NCBI GenBank assembly: GCA_033558025.1
Contig: JAUCEF010000007.1
Location: forward strand, 7,688,001-7,752,000
DNA from: Phytophthora sp. 'mugwort'
Taxonomy: Eukaryota > Oomycota > Peronosporomycetes > Peronosporales > Peronosporaceae
Direction of reading: 5' to 3'
DNA length: 64,000 nt
Below, piece by piece: positions 54,641 to 64,000 of the stretch. The notes below the pieces were generated by a model. The model was not told where the DNA came from. It was given only the letters and a program-made list of their open reading frames with translations, and made no database searches. Within the stretch, counting starts at the first letter, position 1. Every line of letters begins with the position of its first letter. The position numbers and the translations under genes were made by a program.

Positions 54641-55399
54641 ATTGCGCATAGAATTCATGTCGAACCGAAATGTACCCATGGGCCCTTTACATTGCTATTT
54701 TCACGTGCAGCACGCCGTCGAAAACCGTTTTCATCTCAAACTTGCAGACACTTACAACGTCTAGTAGGAATCCTCCGATACCCTCTACGCTGTTCACGGC
54801 TGCAGTGTATGCTACTCGGTTGCCATGCTGCATCCATTCAGTATAAAAGGGTCGCAAGCAAGGAAGGGCCGAGTCGGTAAGATTTGCCATGCTTTGGCGC
54901 ACGGGTAGGAGGTATACCAATTCGTGACTGTGTACCTCGCACCGCTATCGAGCTTGGTAGTACGCCACTCACTAATAATTTTCACACTGGGCGTCTGAGC
55001 AACGCCTTCTTCGGGTTCGCTCAGGTTTGTTTGGGTGCAGGTAGCCTCCTGTTCATGTTCACCCATCCTTTAGCTGCGTTCCCCATCAGTTGGCTGCCCA
55101 TGATGAAGTACAGGGCGCAAACAGACCACGTTCCAGGCACTGACTCCTTCGCGCGCTTCAAAGCTAAATCTATGCGATCCATCCACGCGGTACCGAAACC
55201 TTCGGAGATGGAGTGAAAGGACAAACTACCACCAACACCAATAAAACTGACAAGCGTATACAAACTGTACCACTGGCAATAGAGAGCACCAATACCTTAC
55301 TATGTACACTGACACCAAAAGTCAGTTCACCACCAGCACCACTTATTCCACCAGCACCAAACGCCCAACATCTAATATCCACTCACAGCCGAACCTGAA
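54641..55399 (-). pseudogene. Possible retroelement gag remnant
   Basis: Minus-strand frames read LSFHSISEGFGTAWMDRIDL, SVCALYFIMGSQLMGNAAKG and WVNMNRRLP (55240-55030), the general layout of a retroelement gag (a helix-rich segment followed by W-x-N-M). Further frames (ISEWRTTKLDSGARYT; EWMQHGNRVAYTAAVNSVEG) continue to ~54690. I am not certain of the family; it could be an unrelated degraded gene. Confidence 0.35.
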
Positions 55400-55429
55400 C
55401 AGCACTTGCCTAGTCACCGCCTCAACCCC

Positions 55430-57300
55430 TCCGAACCATGCCACCATCACTCCTCTGGGCCCCTCTCGCCAACGGCTTCTCCCAGAAGGATGCCGATATG
55501 TTGCTCGACTTGCTGAAGCCGTCCAAGATAACCAAGAGCGAGCTGGTGACATGCACGGTTGTGACGTAATGGAACCTCACAACATGCGGTATCGGCTTCG
55601 GCGTTGCAACTGCCGACCTGCGCTGAAGAAGCGCCCTACGTTAAGTGTCCGTGGAGAGCGAAGACGCTGCACTGCCAAAAGCTCGACCTCATCGACATTC
55701 TCGAGACGGGCAAGCACGTAACAAGCGTTCGCTCGACGCCGAAACCTGACTCAACCGACGATGAAGGCGTACGTGCGAGAGATGACAGCGGAGGGGCTCA
55801 AGCCCGTCCGCATCCGGAACGGAACTCTGCCCAAGTTCAATCTTGCACCGCAAGATCTGCATATCCCCGCAACAATTCAGCGGTTTGGTAAGAATACGCA
55901 TGCATTAAGTTGGGAAGCAACGATTACGTTGACGATACGAGCAAGCTAATTCGCGATGCAGCTTTCGACAACTCGATGATTGCGCACGAAAGCTTTACGT
56001 TTTCATTGGAAACGGATTCCCCTCGGAAACCTGTTGTTGGCGTCGGCTCTGATCTCAAGCCTTTCATTGTTGGAGTCACGTCGCGTAGCCTCCTGATGCG
56101 GGCAAGCAGTGAGGCTGGCGCGCTGATGTTGCACGTTAATGCTACGTTCAAGCTTAACCAGGTTGGTTACCCAGTGATAGTAGTCGGTGTGTAGGACCGC
56201 GCCCGTGCAGTCCATCTTGTGGTGTGCTATTCGTGTCCTCGCAGCGCACTGAGGCGCACTATACCGAAACGTTTGCTGCACTCAGCCGGATACACCGGCA
56301 GGTTCTAGGCAAACCACTGGCGGTTGAACTAGTAATGGGTGACGCCGATATCGCCCAGTTCAACGGCATCCGCCAAGGAATTGAAGAAGGCGCGCAAGTC
56401 AAATATCTTATGTGCTTTTACCACGTAATCGCAAAGGTGTTCGAGAAGACACGTGGGCTACTGCCCTCGCACGCGAATACGGTGATGTCAGGTGTGTACG
56501 ACATGCACTGTGGTTTGAGCGAGAACGCCTTCATGGAGACCAAGACGCGTTGCTGCGGCGTGGGCTGTGCTGCCGGAGCTCTCGGCCTTCTCCACCTACT
56601 TTCAGACAGAGTGGCTTTCTGGGCGCTTCACGAACTGGCAAATATTTCACATTCCCCGTGGCTGGGCGACTACGAACAATCCTGTCGAGCAGTATAACAA
56701 TCAAACGTCAGTACACGCTGCACAGCCGACTCAAGATGGGCGCTCTCCTGGGCCAGTTTCTTTCATGTTGCACCGCTGAAAGTGTGAGTGGCAAAGCGTT
56801 TGCCATCGAGCCGGCAATCCCCACGTCCACCTTGAGGCGCATAAGGAGTTGTCTGCAGCGAAGATGATCACGAGTACTCGCCTAGCCGAGACAGCATCGC
56901 GTTCATCCTCGGCGACGATGACGAAGAGCAGCCTGCGGACGTGGTGCTAGTTATCTCGAAGCCTTATCCTCGTTTTTCGACCCTGAAGTTGGCAGGAGTC
57001 ACGAGGCACTGATGGTGACGGAACGACTTGGTGCCACCTTGCTCGTATGGAGGTGAAGGGAATGCCGAGTAGTGGTTGGTACGTCAACACTTCGATGAGG
57101 ACGTGCGGATGTGTCTTCTTCCAGAAGTATGCTGTCTGTATTCCCCTAGGTCATGCACTGTCAGCTCGCGGACTTCTTTGCACCAGGAAACTCGAGACAC
57201 TGGTTTATCGCGGACCAAACAAAGCACGCCGGCTCACGAGCAAGACGCAAGCGTCTGGAAGACCTACGCAAAACGGGCACGCACTTAACCGCACCTAAAA
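55430..57300 (+). pseudogene. MULE transposase relic with SWIM finger, copy 2
   Basis: Plus strand, frames shifting. RIRNGTLPKFNLAPQDLHIP at ~55810; LMRASSEAGALMLHVNATFK (first catalytic Asp replaced by Asn in HVNATFK) at ~56095; KPLAVELVMGDADIAQFNGI (second Asp) at ~56310; VKYLMCFYHVIAKVFEKTRG (C-x2-H) at ~56398; then TNNPVEQYNN (~56676). A C-terminal SWIM zinc finger CGCVFFQKYAVCIPLGHAL is at ~57104-57160. The order is that of a full MULE protein, about 1.9 kb. Terminal inverted repeats were not found. Confidence 0.75.
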
Positions 57301-57399
57301 ATTGTAACAGAGTAGAATAAGTCAAACACCACATAATACATTGACTCACATCAGTTGCAGTCTAGTCCTATCATCAACGCCGCTGCCTTGCCTGCTGAC

Positions 57400-57600
57400 A
57401 CTACCGTGTCGAGCCTGTCGACCCTGTCACCGCTGTCGAGTTAAACCTGCAGCCGCAGCCTTGCTTGCCGCCGCTGCCTTGCTGATCATGTCACCACTCC
57501 TGTCGCCGCTGTCGAGTTGAACCTGCAGCCGCTGCCTTGCCTGCCGCTGCTGCCTTGCCGATCCTGTCGCCGCTTCCGAGTTGGGCTGTCGAGAAGGGGG
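57400..57600. repeat. Imperfect ~85-bp tandem repeat
   Basis: CGCTGTCGAGTTAAACCTGC at ~57430 and CGCTGTCGAGTTGAACCTGC at ~57512 start two related units built of GCCGCTGCCTTGC pieces. A G10 run (57596-57605) follows. Confidence 0.6.
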
Positions 57601-57796
57601 GGGGGCGTCTGGGGTACCTTTTTTGAAGAATGACAAGTGTTGCTGAATCAAGCTAGATGTTGCAACTTTAGGGTGTTGCAACATCAAGGTCAGCACTGCT
57701 AAATCAGAGAAGAATTGTCTGACAAGCCGGTCCCGTGACAAGCGGCCCGCCTTTCTCGTGTGTTGGTGCTAATGTGCCCCGCTTGGTGTTTGTGCT

Positions 57797-58442
57797 TCAG
57801 AGTTTGGGTATTTTTCGTATTTTGTCGGGTGAAAGTCGGTAGTTCCAGGTCTTTCGCAATTCATCGTCATAGTTGTCTTCTCGTCGTTCATGTCGTTCAC
57901 GTTGCTCATCACGCTCTTTCATCTCACTGTTTGAACGGCTACTGCTACTTGACTTGCCCCCACTGCTGCCATTACTCTCCTCATTGGTGTGACCACCAGC
58001 GCGATAGCTTTCCTCACTGGAGTCGTCACCCAACGCTTCTTCGAAGCTGCGAGAAGGTGGAGACCTCCGTGCCTCGTCCTTCCCGATGTCGCTGCTCGTG
58101 GAACGCCTCTTCGACCGTATGAAGCACGTTTGCTTCTCGTCCCGCCCGTCGTTTCCGGAACAGTATCGATACCATGCTCTAGCGCAGCTGTCATGGCCCT
58201 CACATCAGGGGCACTAGGGATGCTGGTGCAGCCCGGCTTGAAGCGATGCTTTCTACTGCGTTCGTGGGTGCCGCAACTGGTTGCGGAACTAACGTCAGTG
58301 TTGGGCGTAATGGTAGCTGCCCCAATTCAACTGTACGCCCTGGTGTCTCGTTTCCGCCACTCGCGTATTCTTCGCTGCACACTTTGTCTTGGTGCTCTTC
58401 GCTGCGTAATGCTTTAGGCCTGCCTTGCCGCGTAGTCACCAC
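57797..58442 (-). pseudogene. LTR retroelement gag N-terminal remnant (tentative)
   Basis: On the minus strand MVTTRQGRPKALRSEEHQD opens at 58442, the kind of start seen in oomycete Gypsy gag proteins. Shifted frames then give Ser-rich and Arg/Glu-rich parts (SSSSRSNSEMKERDEQRERHE; WNYRLSPDKIRKIPKL) down to 57797. No capsid or pol follows before the tandem repeat. Low confidence; a decayed low-complexity host gene is possible. Confidence 0.35.
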
Positions 58443-59474
58443 CGTAGCACATCGTCGATCTTCGTAGACTCGGGTCCAGGTTTAGCGCGTAACGTGAGAA
58501 GAGGTCCTGTATGGTAAGAGGTCCTGTATGACCATCACGTAAACTAATCTTGCCCGGCTTGTTGGACAGGTCGTACAACTGTGATGTGCCGCGCTGTCCT
58601 CGTTTGTCTCCCCCTCTACGTAATACAAAGGCCCCGAGGGTTGTTAGCCGGGGCGTCCTCGCGGTCGTCCCTAGTTTATTATGAGTTCAACTGCTGCCGC
58701 GGCGTGTCTTCACTCGACTCGTACCGATTCCCTCTGCTCAGTCTCGTCCTCGTTTGCCACTCGTTCTCGTTGGCCTCGTTCTCGGTCTCTCGTGTAGGTC
58801 GTCACGTCCTCGTGCCTGCCCCCGACTCGTTCTCAGACTTGTAGGTACAATGTGTCACTCTGATGCTCGCGCACCCCGCTTTACGGTGTAACACAAACCC
58901 TCGGCATGCCGTTACCCGTCTAGTGGGCGTCTTCGACCACCATGGGTGAACGACTTGCTGCGGCCCAGTACGTACAAGGCCCTCGACTACCACATGTTGT
59001 ATTCCCCGACCTTCGCCTCTCGCTCGGCTCATGAGTGCTTCTATACTGTTAGTCGGTGCTTGGAACTCGAACAGCCTCTGCACTGTTGCTGCAATTCGAA
59101 AGTGCTTCTGCTCTGATCCCCCAACGCGAAAGAGCTTCTGCTCTGTTCCTAAGCGATCTACGCCTCTGATTGGCCCACCTTACTCGCCGTAGCGCCTTCT
59201 CCGATCTTGATCGTGCAGTCACTGCGCTCCGTACGCGTACAATAGTACCACGAGTTATCCGTGGTCCTTCTGCTGTTGTCTTGATCGGTAATTCTTTACG
59301 GCTTTTTTACTTTGACGGTGAGACCCAACTGCATTATCTTAAGCTCTGGCTTTTACACAGCCTCCCTTGCTCTGAAGACTTTGGCGTTGTGCTGCAAGTT
59401 GCAGCAGCCTGCAACTAGCATGAGCAAACTCCTCTGCTTCTGGTCAGGCTTGTGTCGTTGCACAAGCCTATGCC
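58443..59474. other. Gene-free stretch, possible LTR remnant
   Basis: Two near-copies of AAGAGGTCCTGTATGG lie at ~58499 and ~58516, and two related CGAAAG-GCTTCTGCTCTG units at ~59097 and ~59128. It would be the leader/LTR side of the minus-strand gag frame. No gene seen. Confidence 0.35.
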
Positions 59475-60058
59475 GGATACCGTAATCTAGGTGTTAAGTT
59501 TCCGGCGTTGTTAACTGTCACCCTGTTGTTTTGGCAATTAGAAAGCCTCTTTAGTAAGGATTTGCCGTGATATGTTAACTGTCACCCTGTGTTGTAGATG
59601 TCACGCAGGCAAGCCAGATGAATAACAACCACCACCAGCTCACTGTGAACTTCACACCACCTCGCCCCAGCAACAGTCTCCGAGAAAACATTGTGCACAC
59701 ACAGCAATATGCTCACCGCCCTGTTATAATTTTCATACAAATAAAAATGACACACGTGCTAGTTAGTTCACAAGCACGCTACAGACCTGAGCTTCTACAC
59801 ACCGCTAGCTATCATACCCATGAAGCTGAATCCCTAAGCGCAACGCCGTAGCATTAGCCGCCTCCGAGAAAATGCCGCGGACAAACGACTCGCCCTATTT
59901 AACAGTGACTGTGCATGATCGTACTCGCTTTGCTAAGTACGTGTACATCGCTCCGTCAACGGAGACCTAACCTGGACAGTCTCTACGTTGAATTTATCCT
60001 GATCATGGGATTTGTCTGCACGCTGGGGGTGACACTTGACACCTAGATTACGGTATCA
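59475..60058. mobile_element. Inverted-repeat-bounded element just upstream of rotatin (candidate)
   Basis: GGATACCGTAATCTAGGTGT at 59475 is mirrored by ACCTAGATTACGGTATC ending at ~60057; with one mismatch the repeat covers ~23 bp. An 18-bp direct repeat (TGTTAACTGTCACCCTGT) occurs inside at 59509 and 59573. The interior has no transposase. The right end is only ~110 bp from the rotatin start codon. Confidence 0.5.
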
Positions 60059-60129
60059 CTTAATGGAGTGACGTCGTTGGTTAAAGCGTTTCAGCTGCTA
60101 AAACGTTGTCTAAACAAACGTGCTTTTTT

Positions 60130-60150
60130 GCTCAGTTCGTCCCAAATTTG
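60130..60150 (+). promoter_or_regulatory. Possible oomycete initiator/FPR before rotatin
   Basis: GCTCAGTTCGTCCCAAATTTG, 16-36 bp before the ATG at 60166, resembles an initiator followed by the flanking C-A-WTTT element of oomycete core promoters. The 5' leader would be very short. Confidence 0.35.
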
Positions 60151-60165
60151 AATATTGCCGCCGCC

Positions 60166-63100
60166 ATGGAGAGCGACGCCGCCGCCGGGCGGCTGGACGC
60201 ACTGGTGCTCAAGCTGCGGCACCCGCTGGCCAAGATCCGGTCCCGGGCGCTACGTAGCCTCCTGTTCAAGCTGCGGGAGCGTCTGGTGCGTTGGCAGGAG
60301 CTGGAGCCACTGCAGAACGCTCTGATCCCCACGCTGCTAGCGTGTCTGGAGCCGCCACTGGAGCTCGAGACGCTGCACGTGCTGCAGCTGCTGATGAAGA
60401 GCCAATCAGACGTCTTTCTATCCAGTCTGCAGCACTTTGGGGCCGCCCAGAAGCTCCAGCGGGCTGCTCATAACAATCCAGAGCTGCGGAACAGCTACGA
60501 GAAGGTCTCTAAGGCGGCAGTAAAGACCCTTAAAACCACAGCAGAGCACTGAAAATTATGCGTATTTCTGTGATGTTTTGTGCAGTTATTGAGACAGATT
60601 TACGTCACCAAGGCGCAGCCGGAGGAGGAGAAGAGTGAACCAATCGGCACTTCAGAAGAAAGAGAAGAGCAGCAAGAGACGGAAGTGGAGCAGTTTAGGA
60701 CAAGTAAAATACTGTCAGACCGACGACGAGCTCCCAAGGTCGACGAGTTAGAGGCTCAAGGATGGAGGTTCGCTGCGGTGACGCTGACATCGGTGGATGA
60801 GCAATTTTTGTTTGAATTTGAAGTGAAAGTTCAGCTACGGACAGAGACGCAGGACGTTGTAGCGGCATGTGCGACGTTTAGGAATAATTTGCTGAGGAAT
60901 TTCCCCGCAGAAGTTTTCTTGCAGAGACCAGCGATGATCCAGTACTTGCTGCAGCTCATACAGCAGCCGATTTTGCCTGGAAGTCCAGATACAACGAGCT
61001 GCGAGAGTGGGGATGGAGACGATGTGGTGCAGAGATCGATGGACGTGTCCATGGGTGTGAATTACTTTGATGATATGTTGAGCTCGACCTTTACACACAA
61101 GCGAGGTAATCTGACCGGTGCTGTAGTTATGGCGAGTCTTAAAGCGATCGAGTCACTGTTGTATGCGTTAAGACTAACACGGAGAACGTGCCTTGACCCG
61201 ACCTATGTGGTGCACGCACCCAATGTCCACGTCGAGTTGTTTGATTCCTACGACACGCGTCGAGTACTATACCCACGTACTAGCGGTGAAGTCGGAGGTG
61301 GTGTGGGTAGAGTATCCGAGCAAATAGGCGGTCAATTGGAGCAGTATTCATTAAGTGGAGCCATATACCGGATATTCACGAGCATCTTGCCGTTGCTGCG
61401 CTCAGCTCGACACCCGCGGTTGCACTTGTTAAACGTCCTCATTACGGCATTACCGGACTTACTGGAGAAAAGTTGCGTGGATTATGCGAGAACAAGCGTT
61501 CACGAGCTGGATAAATTGCGGCTGGAGCGTATTTTTGAGACTCTCAGTGGTATCTGTCGACCTGTACAAGCAGGAAACTCAATGATCGACGCTGAGCTTC
61601 AACTCACGCTCTCAATGTCATGGAAACTGGTGGAGCTTGTCGTGCGGTTGCTTCGATTGTATCCGTCGTCTCAATATCGCGTCGAGGGTCAAGCTGTCAG
61701 CGCTGAAGGTAGCACGAAAACTGCTGAACGAGGTGGAATTATCGTCCCTCGACTGTTGTGGGAGGCAGTAAAGTTGTGGGTTTCCAATCCAATCTTCCCT
61801 GAAGTTGCGGCTAACGAGTGGGAAGACGATTCGCTCGTCCAAGGACTGTCAACAATTGACGCCACGATCCCTGCCTTTGTACATTTGAAACGCTCTTCAC
61901 AACAGGATGCAAGGCGAATCCTTGAATTTGTAGAGTTTGCCAAGACTCATCGTGATCAGTTAGCGGATTTCCCTTCGTGGGAGAAGTCGGCCATTTGGAC
62001 GGCGGAGATTGCACAAAAAACGATGCAGATCAGATGTGTCTTTGACGATACGGACGCTGAGATGATTGCAGACGCCACGCTCCAGATAATTTGGTCTGTA
62101 CTGACTACAGAGGCTAAGACGGACACCGGCAGGCTCGCTGAGAGTGAGGTGGAAACCATTCATTTCATCTTTTGCGATCTCTTGAGTGGTTTGAGCGAGA
62201 AAACGACGCCGATATCGATGGTTTTTTACTTTTTTCGAGGTCTTCTGACTCTTGTTGACAATGTCATCAATGAAACCAAGCGCGTATCTGCCGTTTGTCG
62301 GCATCAGTTCTTTACCGAGGTTTTGTGTGAACCAAAGTTCCTTACGCTCTTGCTGCTTGTGTTAGCAAGGCAGGACGAGGGTCCTGACGATCAAGTGAAT
62401 ACTGCGGCGTTCTGGGGACTGTTGCGTGTCGCTTTGATGCACTTTACAGGCGTGTCCAGCGACAAACTCGCGCTTCTCCAGCCCGTGGTCCCACTGCTCC
62501 AGCATTTTGCATACAGTGAACCGTCAGAAGGTTCGTCAACTGAACGACGTTCGACTCAGCCACAACTAGCCGAGGTCTTGAATCGAGTGGAAACGCTCGT
62601 ACCTGATCACACAAGACGCGTTTTAATCTGCCGCTGTTTGCTGCACGAATCGTCGTACATTCGGAAGGCAGCAGCCTCTGGCATTCTCCGGCTAGTGTCT
62701 CGGACAACACCATCGTGCGTTGACTGGATCTCAACGGATAAACAAGTCCTCGAAGACCCGTTTGGAGGCACATTCGGCCATAATGACCAGCGTATGAACC
62801 TCGACGCAACACTTATGGAGACGCATTTGCCTGTTAGTCAAGTACGTGAGTATCCACCAAGCGAAAACGAGTTATCGTCACAGCTGAGCAAGTTGTCTCA
62901 CTTGTACAAAGTGATTTCCAAGACATCTTGTGCCTTTGAGAGCATGAGAGAAGCGGCACTTAAAGAATTAGTCATGTTTTTCGAAAACGCTTCGGTGGAA
63001 TTGTTTTCACTATTTGAAGAGCTGGACAAACTTTCGGATCTTATGGAGCTACTTCGGACCATTTGCCAAGCGGAGGCTAGTCGAAATGACTCGTCGATGA

Positions 63101-64000
63101 TTCAACAAGCTCTTCTTTTGCTCAGAACTCTAGTACTCCGCAGCCGTCTGTTGCGTTCAGCCATGCAGCGTGACAATGACACGATGGAACTTCTCATGCC
63201 GTTGATTTTCCACTCTTCGGTCTCGATTCGGGCACAAATGTATTACATTATTCTCCTGCTCACGTGTTCTGCTGAAAACTTTGTTCCCAAAGGAGCATCA
63301 ATCGAATCTGGGAGTGACGAGACATTCATACACAACAATGAAGCGAGAATTCCAGAGATGATCAAGTCAACGTTTGGTTTGTACTCGAATCGTTGGCCAC
63401 GATGCTTCATTATGACCTGTTCGTTAAAACAACAATTGCAAGCAAGCAGTGCATTGTTAACCAAGCAACAGGACCCATTATGGCTGCAAGAAGTGAAATC
63501 CAAACTGAATCAGGAGTCCGTTTGTTCTGATGGCAACAGCGACGATTTCGCTACATTATTAGGTGCAGAGTATGCACTTATCGCTCAGAAACTTCGAGAC
63601 GCACCGTCACACGGGAAGTGTCTGAATGCACTTTACCATTTGCTGACGATGTGTGAAGCGTGGCGTTTTGCACGCCAACGTTTTGTTAGCGAGTGGGAGG
63701 CCGATTTTGAACGGTATTTCGCGGTACCACCGAAAAACGAACGAGACGAAGTCATCCTCGGTGCGCTTGTGTGTACTCTCAGCGTCATGTTCTGTGTCAT
63801 GACAAGAGGAGAACAGTTACGTGCTCTGGTGGTAGTGAAGCGTAAAGTTCTCACGCTGCTGAAAAGGTCACAAAGCAGGGCATTTTCCCTTCAGGTGGCG
63901 CGCTTGTTGCTTAACGTGAGTGAATCCAAAGTTAGCGAGTTGTTTGTGTCACTTGCTGCTGATACCGACATTCTCGCGACGATGTGCATCAAGTACTCGT
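60166..64000 (+). CDS. RTTN: Rotatin homologue (centriole/basal-body protein), 3' end outside window
   Basis: Rotatin (Ana3 in flies) is a large helical-repeat protein needed for centriole elongation and basal bodies, so here for zoospore flagella. Exon 1 is 60166-60519 and exon 2 starts at 60586; the 66-bp intron 60520-60585 has GTAAAG...TGCAG. Exon 2 stays open without a stop to the window edge (1138 further codons), giving at least 1256 residues; animal rotatins have ~2200. The family call rests on the N-terminal domain: LVLKLRHPLAKIRSRALRSL resembles the rotatin start (K-L-x-H-x-L-A-x-I-R-x-R-A-L), followed by ~80 helical residues. The rest is armadillo-like helices, e.g. SSYIRKAAASGILRLV near residue 800. 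Reading on without splicing would stop after 128 residues. Confidence 0.78.

Overview
The window reads as nuclear DNA of an oomycete, most likely Phytophthora or a close relative. The evidence is a GPI-anchored elicitin-like protein, GT-AG introns of only about 60-80 bp, genes for motile (flagellated) cells, and a typical oomycete mix of degraded transposons (hAT, MULE, piggyBac, Tc1, pogo, Crypton, Gypsy, Copia, tRNA-derived SINEs). Nothing suggests a prokaryote, an organelle or a virus.

Layout. (1) 1-10.1 kb is a compact gene block: an orphan two-exon gene, an AAAP amino-acid transporter, a mitochondrial IF-2, a mitochondrial carrier, a NudE-like coiled coil, an elicitin-like GPI protein and an RCC1 Ran exchange factor. 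Most are conserved housekeeping genes separated by about 100-500 bp. (2) 10.6-19.4 kb is a transposon island: a broken piggyBac transposase split by an insertion, a frameshifted Gypsy gag with a CCHC knuckle, and a precisely bounded pogo-like element. (3) 21.1-28.8 kb is a second gene block: a PDZ-PDZ-PH-PH adaptor, ZNHIT2, CFAP300 and an inositol-polyphosphate 5-phosphatase. (4) 29-60 kb is gene-poor and repeat-rich: three hAT copies, two MULEs, a 2.6-kb pogo-like element, a 2.06-kb Tc1 element with ~250-bp inverted repeats, a Crypton, Copia and other gag remnants, small MITEs, an unassigned palindrome-rich repeat family, and host-gene wrecks (trypsin-like protease, ankyrin repeats). (5) 60.2 kb to the right edge holds the 5' part of a rotatin gene.

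How the genes fit together. Rotatin (basal body), CFAP300 (dynein-arm assembly) and the NudE-like protein (dynein-LIS1) all relate to microtubules and the zoospore flagellum. IF-2 and the carrier are mitochondrial. RCC1 supplies nuclear Ran-GTP and ZNHIT2 serves R2TP-type assembly. No operon-like logic is expected. Neighbours are mostly independent genes, with one divergent pair (IF-2/carrier) and one convergent pair (PDZ-PH/ZNHIT2).

Most useful observations: IF-2 appears to lack the initiator-tRNA-binding C2 domain; several genes emerge only after splicing (the orphan gene, CFAP300, rotatin); element ends can be set to the base for five DNA transposons; a palindrome-rich repeat family ends in a conserved promoter-like block with an Arg-rich ATG start; and G/C homopolymers of 10 or more bases occur only in the repeat-rich parts. 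I found no clearly new multi-gene system. The best candidates for something undescribed are the palindrome-rich repeat family and the shortened IF-2.
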